Part shown: positions 9,555-19,968 of the stretch, one piece after another
How the letters are laid out: the number at the start of each line of letters is the position of its first letter
Numbering within the stretch: position 1 is the stretch's first letter
Origin: Selaginella moellendorffii
Lineage: Eukaryota > Streptophyta > Lycopodiopsida > Selaginellales > Selaginellaceae
Direction: 5' to 3'
DNA: 64,000 nt
NCBI RefSeq assembly: GCF_000143415.4
Contig: NW_003314278.1
Coordinates: 1,411,546-1,475,545 of the forward strand
Translations under genes and position numbers: made by a program
Notes under the pieces: generated by a model
What the model saw: the letters and a program-made list of their open reading frames with translations, nothing else
Told to the model about the DNA's origin: nothing
Databases searched by the model: none

Positions 9555-10425
9555 TCTTTCCTATGCCTATTGTGGAGTGCTCCGATGCCCGTCGAGGAGA
9601 CTGGCTCCATTCCCAGATCGCTGAAAGCAGTACTCACCGGAAGAATGTCTAATCTTCTCGTTGAGATGTATGGGCGGATTGGGTGCCTCGATCGCTCGAG
9701 AGCGGTCTTCGGCAGCATCGAGGAGCCAAACCAGCACTCCTGGAACATCTCCCTGGCGTGATCATTCGATTGGGCATTTGGGTGATGCCGAGGACGTGTT
9801 TTGAGCGCATGCCGTGCCGGAGTATCTTTTCGTGGAGTAGTATGGTGGCTGGATATGCCCGCAATAATCGAGCATATGCTGGATAAAGCATGCTGTTGAA
9901 TGACACGAGATTGTGTTCCGGCATTGAGAGCAACTTCTGGAAAAGATGCCGGAGCTCGATTTAAATTCGATCACGACGATGATGAAGGCCTATGCCGAGA
10001 GTGGCGATCTTGAAAAGTGTAGAAAGCTGTTTGAGAGCTCCTTGCGGCTAGACAAGCTCGCATTCACCACCATGCTGCTCCGAAATGGCATCTTGCAGAG
10101 GCAGTGGACGTGGTCTCGGCGCTGGTCTTGGCATATGCCCAGCACGGTATATGGACGAGGCCGCGGCATTACTGGAGGGGTTCCCATTGTCGTGGAGGTC
10201 TCGTATGCCCAAATCCAGGAAGCTTCGACGTAACCCGGTGTCGTCCCCTATGTTCTAGGCTTTTGCAGACGCTGGAAAGCTCGAGATTGGAAGAACCATC
10301 TTCGAGAGAATGCCCAACAGGGATGTGGTTTCCTGGACCACAATAATTCAAGCTCTCGCCAAGAACAAACAAGGGAACGAATCACTAGATGGATGCATCT
10401 CGAAGGTCTGAGATTATGCAAGCTA
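9555..10425 (+). pseudogene. PPR pseudogene, copy A of the 12555 gene
   Basis: It aligns along its length with the intact PPR gene at 12555-14123 (for example RSLKAVLTGRM, NLLVEMYGRIGCLDRSRAVF, IEEPNQHSWNI, MPELDLNSITTMM, ESGDLEKCRKLFESSL) but is broken. The segment containing the start codon is deleted, there are frameshifts after SWNI, one internal block of about 300 bp is gone, and the 41-bp stretch at 9890-9930 is inverted relative to the parent. The C-terminal third is missing. Confidence 0.9.
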
Positions 10426-11930
10426 CCCGTAATCTCCATTTACGTGAAGCAAAAGTATTATCTTCACCTTGATCTCACTCCTTAAAGTAGCTTATGATAA
10501 ATCGTCTCAAGCTTTCATCATTTATTAGAGAAATTAGCTAGTGGTATCATCTTTAGTTAATTTTATATAATCTGAAAAACTTGCTAGATATGCCAGGCTG
10601 AAATTTACAAGATTAAAGAATATTATGGCAAACCAACATTCAAAAACAAGCCACCAAAACCAATGAGTTTATCCTTCGTGAACACCTTGGTCTAGAGTTT
10701 TGGGGCCGAAATGCCTTGGTCTGCCTTCTCTATCTGTTGAAATTTCAGGCCTTTCTAGGTGAAATTGAAGACAACTTTTAGACTTGCTACGAAATGGGGA
10801 GTTAAAGTCTGACATTGTTATTCTTAAGTGACAATGATACTGACAATTTATACTGAATAAGTGTAGGAAAAAAGAGAATATGTTTGGACAAAATGAATAC
10901 AAAGTCTATAATGGCTTAGCAAGCTAAGAAATGGTCTAAACCTACGATACTTTCTTTGAGATAATTATAGAAGAGCTTGCACTAACTTCGAACTATAATA
11001 CTCCTTAGCCAACCTTTTAGAAGCTTGATTCATATTTACATTTATCAAATTAAGCTTATCTTGTATATCCAGGAAACCAAAGCATGAGTAATCATAACAA
11101 CACTAAGATATCCTACTATGTGTTATTATGAGAAAAAAATGAAAGGTATAACTCAAATTAAATATCTATGATTCAAGTTTGAAACTCAAGTCATAAGGCC
11201 ATTGACTTTCTTTTCTCTTTATACCTTTATGAGCTGGTACTAATAAAGACAACATTCCAACCATTGGCAATTGTGAATTAATATATGCAAAAGTTAACTT
11301 AGCATAGTTGTCCAAAACATATATTGCCCATCCTACGTGGCCTTACATGTTTTATAGAATATATATGTGAACATGCATGTGCAAGATAATAAATTACACT
11401 ACACAAAGAAATTTATGCTAGCAAATCGAGCTCCAGTTCACACTAAGCTCCTTTCTCACAAAATTTCCCATTTGCTGTATGGCTGCATTGCCCATTTATT
11501 GGCCCATGATCAGCCGATGAGACTACATTAGAGTGGATTTCTCATCACAAGGATGATAGTACTACTAATTAGCATATATATATATATATATATATGTAAT
11601 TTGTAAGAAATCTAAAAGAGCAACAACAGGCTAACAGGAAGTGCTAAAGTTGAAGAGAAGAGCTGCTGTAAATCTGGAGCTGGAAGAAAGGAAAGAGGTA
11701 TTTAGCTAATAGGAATGTAATGCACCTTATCTTACACCATGACAAGCCTTTAAAGATATTATTTATTTGCAATATTTCCAAATCTCATTTTACAATCCCG
11801 CCGTTGATAATCCAGTTTTATTTGTCTTGATCTTTCTATTGCTTATTATATGTATAAAGTTTGTGATAAATAACGTTAATTAGACCTGTCTAAACCCACT
11901 TATACTCTAGCATTACAACGAGAGATGGAA
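10426..11930. other. AT-rich intergenic DNA between the two duplicate blocks
   Basis: No gene or RNA is supported. A (TA)n run lies at about 11574-11595. The similarity between the duplicate blocks starts again at about 11930 (gcgactta, then aagttggcatgtggacggct). Confidence 0.65.
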
Positions 11931-12068
11931 TGCGACTTAGGGGCGCAAACGCATTTCAAACTTCGAGCATCCCATCAAGTTGGCATGTGGACGGCTGCGA
12001 TTCCAAGTAGTGGCAGCTGAGACAGGTGGCCCTGTCTCGAGCTAGCAACTGGTGCTCCGCAATTGCTA

Positions 12069-12097
12069 CACGTGGTGGCATCCCACGGAGTATAAAA
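12069..12097 (+). promoter_or_regulatory. Promoter of small-protein copy B (G-box and TATA box)
   Basis: CACGTG at 12069-12074 and TATAAAA at 12091-12097, about 93 bp upstream of the ATG at 12190. The arrangement is shared with copy A and, for the TATA box, with copy C. Confidence 0.6.
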
Positions 12098-12189
12098 CAA
12101 CGGCTCGAAGTGGAAGACAGACAAACATATAGAGTTCCAAGTGAACAGAAAAAGTCTGTTTCTTCTTCTCAATTTCTCGGAAAGGAAGT

Positions 12190-12453
12190 ATGGCGACAGT
12201 GACGACCACCCCAGCTGTGACGACTCGCAGGCACAGGATCCCGACTTGTGTGGAGTGTGGCACTCGGCAGAATCCATGCCATGTCAAGGTAATTGGGCCG
12301 ACGCTTGGATTTGTGGCATTCGCGATCGCGGCGGCGGTGGAGTGGCCCGTGGGAGCGATCATGTACCCGTTTCGCCGCATCAAGGCGCGCAGGATGATCG
12401 GGCATCCGATGAGAGTGGTGTATCCTCGTGTCTCAAGCGCTATTCCCTTTTAA
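12190..12453 (+). CDS. Small CxxC protein with one hydrophobic segment, copy B
   Basis: The 87-residue frame MATVTTTPAVTTRRHRIPTC, then VECGTRQNPCH, shares its last 70 residues with copies A and C. The C-x2-C-x6-C cluster, the hydrophobic segment (IGPTLGFVAFAIAAAVEWP) and the C-terminal VVYPRVSSAIPF are all kept. The ATG is supported by a clear TATA box upstream. Unlike copy A it is followed, about 100 bp downstream, by an intact PPR gene on the same strand. The two are separate nuclear genes, so co-expression is not implied. Function unknown. Confidence 0.75.
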   Translation: MATVTTTPAVTTRRHRIPTCVECGTRQNPCHVKVIGPTLGFVAFAIAAAVEWPVGAIMYPFRRIKARRMIGHPMRVVYPRVSSAIPF

Positions 12454-12554
12454 ATCACAGATCCCAGACTTGAAAGAACGGAGGGATAGTGATCCTTCCT
12501 TTTACTGTATAGTTTCCACAATCAAAGCGAATCCACTTTTCTTCTTTCTTTCCT

Positions 12555-14123
12555 ATGCAATGTGAAGCTCTTGCGCGCCAATTGAGGGAGTGCTGCGATG
12601 CCCACCGAGGAGACTGGCTCCATTCCCAGATCGCTGGAAGCAGCACTCACGGGAAGAATGTCTACCTCTCCAATCTTGTCGTGGAGATGTATGGGCGGAT
12701 TGGCTGCCTCGATCGCGCGAGAGCGGTCTTCGGCAGCATCGAGGAGCCAAACCAGCACTCCTGGAACATCTTCCTGGCGGCGATCATTCGATGTGGGCAT
12801 TTGGGTGATGCCGAGGACGTGTTTGAGCGCATGCCGTGCCGGAGTATCTTTTCGTGGGGCAGTATGGTGGCTGGATATGCCCGCACTAATCGAGTCGAGA
12901 AGGCAAAGCAGGTGTTTGATGGAATGCCGGAGCACAACGTCGTGGCTTTGAATGCCTTAGTATCCGCATATACCCAAACTGGTCATCTGGACAAAGCGCT
13001 GGAATTTGCCAATGGCATGGTAGAGATAGACGTGGTTACTTGTAACACAATACTCAAAGCTTTCGCTGGCCTGGAAATCAACCAAGCCAAAGCATGGTTT
13101 GATTTGATGGCCCAAAAAAACATCGTCTCCTGGAACCTCATCCTTGAAGGATTTGCCTCGAGAGGGCAAGTAGGACTTGCGAAGAACATCATGCTCTCAA
13201 TGCCGGAACACAATCTCGTGTCATTCAACAGCATTCTCTCGGGCTATTCCCAGCGCCATAAGCTTAGTGAAGCTGAGGCACTTCTAGAAAAGATGCCGGA
13301 GCTCGATTTAAATTCGATCACGACGATGATGAACGCCTATGCCGAGAGTGGCGATCTTGAAAAGTGTAGAAAGTTGTTTGAGAGCTCCTTGCAGCTAGAC
13401 AAGCTCGCATTCACCGCCATGCTGCTCGCTTACGCCCAAAATGGGCATCTTGCAGAGGCAGTGGACGTTTTCTACACGATGCCACAATGGGACGAAGCAT
13501 CATGCTCGGCGCTGGTTTTGGCATATGCCCAGCACGGGTATATGGACGAGGCAGCGGCATTGCTGGAGAGGTTCTCACTGAAAAGCCCATTGTCATGGAC
13601 CATGGTTACGGTCTCGTATGCCCAAAAAGGGCATCTCCAGGACGCAAAATCCATCTTCGACGCGAGCCCAGGCAAGGACGTCGTCTCCTGGACTTGCATG
13701 CTCCAAGCTTTTGCAGACGCTGGAAAGCTCGAGATTGCAAGAACCATCTTCGAGAGAATGCCCAAGAGAGATGTGGTTTCCTGGACCACAATGGTTCAAG
13801 CTCTCGCCAAGAACAAGCAAGGGAAAGAATCGCTGGAGCTTTATCGGTGGATGCATCTCCAAGGTCTAGAACTGCGAGAACAAACCTTTGCAAACATACT
13901 TAGCGGCTGTAGCCATGCCGGGCTTGTGCGCGAGGCTTGCCACTACTTCCTCTCCATGAGAAGCGATCACTACATTCTTCCCATAAAGGAGCACTACACT
14001 TGCGTGCTCGATTCCTTCTCGCGAGCCGGCCAGGCCAAAGCAGTGGAAGATCTCTTGGAAGCAATGCCTTTCGAGCCGGATTCCCCAGCATGGACCACTT
14101 CGATCCCTCTCTCAAGGCCATGA
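12555..14123 (+). CDS. PPR protein, SS/PLS type, truncated E region
   Basis: The single-exon, 522-residue frame holds about 14 tandem PPR motifs, mostly 31-residue S-like units such as NIVSWNLILEGFASRGQVG and DVVSWTCMLQAFADAGKLE. A first L-like segment starts at HRGDWLHSQIAG, and the end has HYTCVLDSFSRAG and MPFEPDSPAWTT. The usual E-domain continuation after AWTT is replaced by SIPLSRP and a stop. No clear organelle transit peptide is visible. Such PPR proteins bind chloroplast or mitochondrial RNA for editing, splicing or stability. No DYW deaminase domain is present. Its stop (TGA, 14121-14123) overlaps the ATG of the next PPR gene. A truncated copy lies at 9555-10425. Confidence 0.85.
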   Translation: MQCEALARQLRECCDAHRGDWLHSQIAGSSTHGKNVYLSNLVVEMYGRIGCLDRARAVFGSIEEPNQHSWNIFLAAIIRCGHLGDAEDVFERMPCRSIFSWGSMVAGYARTNRVEKAKQVFDGMPEHNVVALNALVSAYTQTGHLDKALEFANGMVEIDVVTCNTILKAFAGLEINQAKAWFDLMAQKNIVSWNLILEGFASRGQVGLAKNIMLSMPEHNLVSFNSILSGYSQRHKLSEAEALLEKMPELDLNSITTMMNAYAESGDLEKCRKLFESSLQLDKLAFTAMLLAYAQNGHLAEAVDVFYTMPQWDEASCSALVLAYAQHGYMDEAAALLERFSLKSPLSWTMVTVSYAQKGHLQDAKSIFDASPGKDVVSWTCMLQAFADAGKLEIARTIFERMPKRDVVSWTTMVQALAKNKQGKESLELYRWMHLQGLELREQTFANILSGCSHAGLVREACHYFLSMRSDHYILPIKEHYTCVLDSFSRAGQAKAVEDLLEAMPFEPDSPAWTTSIPLSRP

Positions 14124-15931
14124 CTGTGAGTTCTTCTGATGATCTAGGAAGAATGGAGCTCCGTCTGGACCATCTTCCACGAACTGAGGTCGTCGAGCTC
14201 TTGCGATCTTGCACAGTTGCTAGAAACCTGACAAAAGCCAGGCAAATCCACTCCGCGCTTATCTCTTCCTCGATCTATAGGGAGGATGTTTACCTCCTCA
14301 ATCTCGCGGCCGAGATGTTTGGCAAATGCGGCAGCATCGATGCCGCGCGGGGTGTGATCGATCGCATCAAGCAGCCGAATGATTACACCAGGAACATTGA
14401 GGTTGCAATGCTTGCTGCGAATGGGGAACTTCTCTTGGCCGAACGCTTGCTCGAAAACTCGCCTAGTTCAAGCATCGTCTCGTGGAATGCCATTATCAGG
14501 GGCCACATCCTTTCCGGAGATCTCGATCGCGCCAAGACCCTGTTTGATCGCATGCCAGAGCTCGACATCGTCGCGATCACGACAATGATCCTCGCGTATG
14601 CCCAAAGAGGGCATCTTGGTCTTGCGAGGGATCTCTTTGACGGAATGGCGTATCGAGACATCATGGCATGGACGGTGATTCTTCAGGCCTATTGCGAGAG
14701 GGGAGATCTCTGCAATGCCGGAAATATCATCGAGGAAATGCCCGAATTGAATCTCGTGGCGTGGACAGTGATGCTTTGCGGCTATGCCCGGCTAGGGGAT
14801 CTTTCCAGCGCCAGGAAGATCTTTGATGGAATGCAATCAAGGAACTTGGTTTCGTGGAGCGCGATGATCACCATCTACGCACATCACGGGAAACTAGAGG
14901 AAGCAAAAGATCTCTTCGATCGAATGCCGGAGCACAATCCCGGGGCTTGGACAGCGGTTCTGGTCGCAAATGCCAAGGCCGGGGACATGGCACAGGCGAG
15001 GCAAGTATTTGACACGATGCCAGCGAGGGATCTTGCGGCCTGGAACGCGATGATCACCGCTTACTCCGAGATTGGTATCGAAGATCAAGCAGTGGCACTG
15101 TTCGATCGCATGCCGGTAAGGAATGTGGTGTCCTGGACTGCCGCAATCGCGGCCTTGGCTCGTGCTGGACGCCCGGACTCCGCGAGAGATTTCTTCGATC
15201 GGATGCCCGAGCGCGATGTTGTGGCGTGGAATGGGATGATCGCGTCATACGTGCGCAGCGGGAGGATGGAGGAGGCACAGATCTTGTTCCATGAAATGGC
15301 GGATCGCAGCTCCTCTTCCTGGAACACGATGATCGATGGATTTGTGGAGCTGGGTCATCTAGATCAAGCGCGCTTCTTATTCGAGACGATGCCACAGCCG
15401 GATGTGGTATCGTGCACGTCGATGATCGTGGGTTACTCCCGGCAAGGCAATCTCAATCGAGCAAGAACCATTTTCGACTCATCCCAGGACGAAGACCCCG
15501 TGCGATGGAACGCGATGATCCAGGGCTATGCTCACAACGGGCATAGCCGCGAGGCTCTGGAGCTCTTTGGCGCGATGGTGGTGGAGGGCGTCCGGCCTGA
15601 TCAAGCCACATTCGTGGGCGTGCTTGCCGCTTGCAATCACGTCGGGGTCGTGGCCAACGCGAGGAACTGCCTGGTGTCGATGATCGCGGATCACGGCCTG
15701 GAGGATCCCCGGGTGGAGCATTTCTACTCGATGCTGGATGTGCTCGCGCGCAACGGGCGATTGGGCGAGGCCGAGGAGCTGATCCAGACGATGCCATTCG
15801 AGCCAGACACAGTGGCATGGACGTCTCTTCTTGCCCTAGAGAAGAGCCGTGCCGCCAAGAGGGCGGTGGTGCAGCGCTCCCGAGAAGGCGGGCCATTTGC
15901 CCTAATTTTAAACTCGCTAGAACATTCTTAG
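14120..15931 (+). CDS. PPR protein, SS/PLS type, overlapping the upstream PPR gene
   Basis: The single-exon frame is 603 residues from the ATG at 14120 (an in-frame ATG at 14090 adds ten). It begins MTVSSSDDLGRMELRLDHLP, then LLRSCTVARNLTKARQIHSA, followed by about 15 motifs like NLVSWSAMITIYAHHGKLEE and DVVAWNGMIASYVRSGRMEE. It ends with a P-L-S block (EALELFGAMVVEGVRPDQAT) and MPFEPDTVAWTSLLA. The E domain is cut short by a divergent tail (ALEKSRAAKRAVVQRS). A role in organellar RNA binding is inferred from the family. The frame opens inside the 3' end of the preceding PPR gene, with no room for its own promoter outside coding sequence. Confidence 0.85.
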   Translation: MTVSSSDDLGRMELRLDHLPRTEVVELLRSCTVARNLTKARQIHSALISSSIYREDVYLLNLAAEMFGKCGSIDAARGVIDRIKQPNDYTRNIEVAMLAANGELLLAERLLENSPSSSIVSWNAIIRGHILSGDLDRAKTLFDRMPELDIVAITTMILAYAQRGHLGLARDLFDGMAYRDIMAWTVILQAYCERGDLCNAGNIIEEMPELNLVAWTVMLCGYARLGDLSSARKIFDGMQSRNLVSWSAMITIYAHHGKLEEAKDLFDRMPEHNPGAWTAVLVANAKAGDMAQARQVFDTMPARDLAAWNAMITAYSEIGIEDQAVALFDRMPVRNVVSWTAAIAALARAGRPDSARDFFDRMPERDVVAWNGMIASYVRSGRMEEAQILFHEMADRSSSSWNTMIDGFVELGHLDQARFLFETMPQPDVVSCTSMIVGYSRQGNLNRARTIFDSSQDEDPVRWNAMIQGYAHNGHSREALELFGAMVVEGVRPDQATFVGVLAACNHVGVVANARNCLVSMIADHGLEDPRVEHFYSMLDVLARNGRLGEAEELIQTMPFEPDTVAWTSLLALEKSRAAKRAVVQRSREGGPFALILNSLEHS

Positions 15932-16030
15932 AGCTACTTTGGCGCGAGGATGAGTTGCCACGATGCACGCGACAGGTGGCAGTGTTAGCGCTACACCAGC
16001 GACCTTTACACGTAGAGCAATCTCATTGCG

Positions 16031-16037
16031 TATAAAA
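16031..16037 (+). promoter_or_regulatory. TATA box of small-protein copy C
   Basis: TATAAAA in gcgtataaaacaaggc, in the same context as copy B (agtataaaacaacggc), about 140 bp upstream of the ATG at 16176. The G-box is reduced to ACACGTAG. Confidence 0.6.
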
Positions 16038-16175
16038 CAAGGCCCCATTTGGAAGATCTTCAAATTTTTTCTCTGAAAGTCTCTTTGAGTCTTGTGCAGT
16101 GTGCGAGTGTGAAGTTTGTGAGGGATTTCTTCGATCCAGGAATTTCGCCAGCAGCGATCAATCTAGTGGGTGGAA

Positions 16176-16421
16176 ATGGCAACAGTGACGACCCGCAGGC
16201 ACAGGGTCCCGACTTGTGTGGAGTGCGGCACTCGGCAGAATCCTTGCCATGTCAAGGTAGTCGGGCCGACGCTAGGATTTGTTGCGTTTGCGATCGCGGC
16301 TGTGGTGGAGTGGCCCGTGGGAGCGATCATCTATCCGTTTCGCCACTTCAAGGGGCGCAGGATCATGGGGCATCCGGTGAGAGTGGTGTACCCGCGGGTT
16401 GCGAGTGCCATTCCGTTCTAG
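16176..16421 (+). CDS. Small CxxC protein with one hydrophobic segment, copy C
   Basis: The 81-residue frame is MATVTTRRHRVPTCVECGTR, then QNPCHVKVVGPTLGF and so on to VVYPRVASAIPF. It is the shortest copy, lacking the TTPAV insertion, and the most diverged (VV for IA, HF for RI). The cysteine cluster and hydrophobic segment are intact. It lies about 245 bp after the second PPR gene and has no PPR gene after it, so the pairing with PPR genes seen in copies A and B is not obligatory. Family unrecognised. Confidence 0.75.
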   Translation: MATVTTRRHRVPTCVECGTRQNPCHVKVVGPTLGFVAFAIAAVVEWPVGAIIYPFRHFKGRRIMGHPVRVVYPRVASAIPF

Positions 16422-16506
16422 AGCTAGAATGTTCCAGAAAAATGGATTGTTTATATAAAATGTATGATTAATTGTTTTATTTAGATGGCGCAGTCTTAAT
16501 CCAATC

Positions 16507-17289
16507 ATGGCCGTGTTTGTGGACTTGGACGACACCTTGGTTCTCTCACTTTTTACTCTTTAGGCCATGAATTTCTATGCGCTCTCAAGCGTGAGCATCG
16601 GCATCTCGGCAGGGGCGAGCGAAACAAGGCTTTGGCTGAAAAGATCCCTTCGAGGTGTACTCGCTGGAATCTCTCGAGCGAGGAGGAGAATCCCAGGAGG
16701 GTGAAAACGCTGGACTCTTAAAGCTGGATGGCGATATGACAATTGCTTGTAGGAGAGAAACTCATGTATAGGACCAAGCCGGCTTCTCCAAAAAGGTGGT
16801 GATCAGCAAAGAACAACCTCTTTCGCGTCATCTGGGCCATGAAAAATCACGGGTGCTTTCGGGAGCATGGGAATTATTGCCACCACGCGGTTAATGATGG
16901 GGCACCGAACCTAAGTGACGATCACTGGTATGCGTGGTCAGATCATGAGTGCTAGGCGCGGATGCGCGAGTTTGAGAAGAAGTTTCAGCTGCTCGACAAA
17001 AGCTCCCTCCAGCAGCAAATGCCCATCTCTTTGGGGGATCTGGGTCAACTGTGGATTTCTCTTGGGATGCCGAGGTGAAGCCTTTCTATGGGAATCCTCT
17101 CAGCTCCCCCGCAATGTTTTGGTGGAGACACTGAGGCATGCATTTCTACTCAAGGAAAGTGTTCGTCACTGCTTGCATGAATTTCACGTCTCACTTTCAG
17201 TGTTGATCTACAATGGGAGTGACAAGATCCCCAGCGACAATGAGCTCCACCTTTCCTCTGTTTCTTGTCTGATTTATTGTAAGTACTAA
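16507..17289 (+). pseudogene. Decayed HAD-like phosphatase fragment (tentative)
   Basis: The frame from the ATG at 16507 reads MAVFVDLDDTLVLSLFTL and then stops. DLDDTLV fits the DxDxT motif I of HAD-superfamily hydrolases. Downstream frames shift repeatedly and contain stops. The remaining text (for example REFEKKFQLLDKSSLQQQMP) has no motif I can place. With only one short motif the assignment is weak. Confidence 0.3.
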
Positions 17290-19968
17290 ACTACGTATAT
17301 AGATGAAGCTATCTTGTGTGAATGTATTTATGAATCGATTTTATCATGTTGTAGTTTTAATGCTTTCATTTTTTTAGATGAATAAGCTCCTATTTGCTTT
17401 GTCCAATCATCCTATGTTCAGCCTATGGCACGAACAGCAGATAGATATCACGTGATCCCCTTTAGTCTAGTAGCATCACTGAAATAATGCTAGAAACTAC
17501 TACCAATTTTTTCAGCCATAACATTCAGGCCTGAATGGTGTTAGGGTCTTCTGGCATAAGTTTTATACAATATTGGCTATATTTTTTCTACCAAATCTAA
17601 AACCTTTCAAAATATTTCTTATTTCCAAAACCACTAACAGCTAGCATATAGTTGATTTTATAAAAAATCTGCACCCATTTCATTTCATTTTTAAATGTAA
17701 AATAAAACAAACTTAAAAGCTTGTTATTTCTAATTTTGATTAGATCTGTACCCCTAAAACAATGGATAACCTATAAATGAGTTTTGTAAATAATTGCGAA
17801 AATCATGTAAAAATTTAAAAATTTGATTATTTTATACAACTAGCAAATAAAATAAAATATAATGTTGTTGTTAAATACACGAACTTAATGAATTAGACAA
17901 AAGTCATTAATAATTTATTGTTACAACAGTTTTTTAAAACTGTTAACTTCTATATCATTCCATCTTTTGAGGACTTTATATATTACTACAATGTTTTCTA
18001 TGGACGTTTGTGGAGTGAAGAAGAACTCAAGCAGTAATAATAAAAATACATATATATTTTAATTATTATTGAATATAAGCTATATTACTATTTTTGGTGT
18101 TAAATATAACTTTATCATAATATCTATTATATTATAAATAACTTTTAATCTTTATATTTTATTTATAAAAAGTGCTATAATGATAATATTTTATTTTCTA
18201 AAGGTTTTTAAATATATTGATAAACTATATATAAATTAGTAAACAGAAAATTAAATAATTATTAAAAACAATAATTAAGTCATATTATCTAAATGAAATA
18301 GTGAAAATTTAAATACTATAGTTGGTAACTTTTATTTTACTTTTATTCTATAATTTTGTTACATGGTTAGAACTCATGACTTTATAATATAAATAAATAA
18401 AAAAATTTAAAAGAAAAATACTCAATTTAAAAACTATAAATTTAAAGGAAATTAATAATTATAAAATTAAATATTATTTTCAATATTTAATGAGCATAAG
18501 AAATGGTGCATGAGAAAGAAGTAAGTAAAGGAGCAATTAAAAGCTATAATGATCAAGTCAAAGAAGAATTAACTTTATTAATTTTAAAAAAATAAGTTAT
18601 AAACTTTGTAAACCCAATGCGTAACGTGAAACAAATATATGAGACTTATCAAGTAATATAATAACAATATTTGACATTAACATCAAATATAATAGCTAAT
18701 AAAGTAAAGATACATGAGAACCATTTGTTAACTGTAAACATATTACATAATTACACACAAATTGTGATTAAGGTGATACTTCCATTTTTTCATTGCTAAT
18801 TTTCTTTTATATTTAAAAGATGAGTTTTATTAAATAAAAATATGTGATTTTACAGCTTTATCTTTTTACATAAAAAAGAGTATTTAGGATATAATACCTT
18901 ATAAAACTATCTGATTTGTACCTTTTGATAGCCAGTAATAACTTTTAATTAAATCTTTGAAAGTAAAATCATGCAAAAGGGCTAATTAAAATAATCATGC
19001 TTAAAATAATCATATCTATTTTGAAGGTTTGTATATTTTTCTTTTTTACCACATCTATATTAAATTTCTTTAAGCATGTGAGACTGTGATAAGTATTTGA
19101 AATTTATCTCTATCAAAGATGGATTAATAAACACTCTATTTAAAGAAATCATTACATTCTTGTGAGAAATTAAATTGCCATTGCAAAAGAAGTTTTATTA
19201 GTTGCTACAAATGGATGTAGTGGCGATCAACTGAATTAAATTGTCCTTCATGTTATATTAAAACAATTGTATTAGTATTATATAATACAAAAGGTAATAA
19301 ATGGATCCTTAAACCGTTTAAGGAGCTTGATTCACTTGCAAAGTTATATGCTTTTCCCGACTACTAATTTTTACTTTAGTGATTAAATAATTATGAAAGA
19401 GGTTTTGAAAAAAGTATTATCAAACTATTGTTACAAGGATTTTTTAAGAATAATTGAAATAAATATAAGGAAATGCAAGGAAGAAGGAAAAATCAAAATG
19501 CAAAGTGAAAGTTTACTAAGGCTTTGAAACTACAACACTGGTTATTTGGAAGATAAAAATCTATGAAAGGTGAATGAAACAACAGAAAATAGGTTATTTG
19601 GAGGTAAAAGAGTCACTATTGAACATAAAAACAACCCATTTACAAAAGAAAAACTGGTGATGGATAATAAATAATAAATAATTTGCTCAATATTGTTGCA
19701 AATATAATCATGTTGGATATTGGAGAATATACATCCTTATCAAACAATTGCTGAAGAGAGAGATAAAGTGTCTTAGTTATCCTTATCAATTTTCCTATAT
19801 ATTATTTACATCTAAACTATGTATAGAAGAAAGCTTGATTTATACCGTTATGGTAAAAATGTATAACCTTGAGCCCTTAAAGCAGACTTAATTCATGAAC
19901 ATTAAATTTAATAAAGGAAATAAGACTATCACCAGATTATCACCACAAAGTGTTGAAGGGAATGTACC
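17290..19968. other. Very AT-rich gene-free stretch
   Basis: About 2.7 kb in which stops occur in all frames. No RNA gene, long repeat or mobile-element domain could be supported. Confidence 0.7.

Noticed and set aside
13937-14119. Upstream extension of the second PPR frame
   Set aside because: It starts at TTG and runs antiphase through conserved PPR codons of the upstream gene. The first usable ATGs are at 14090 and 14120.
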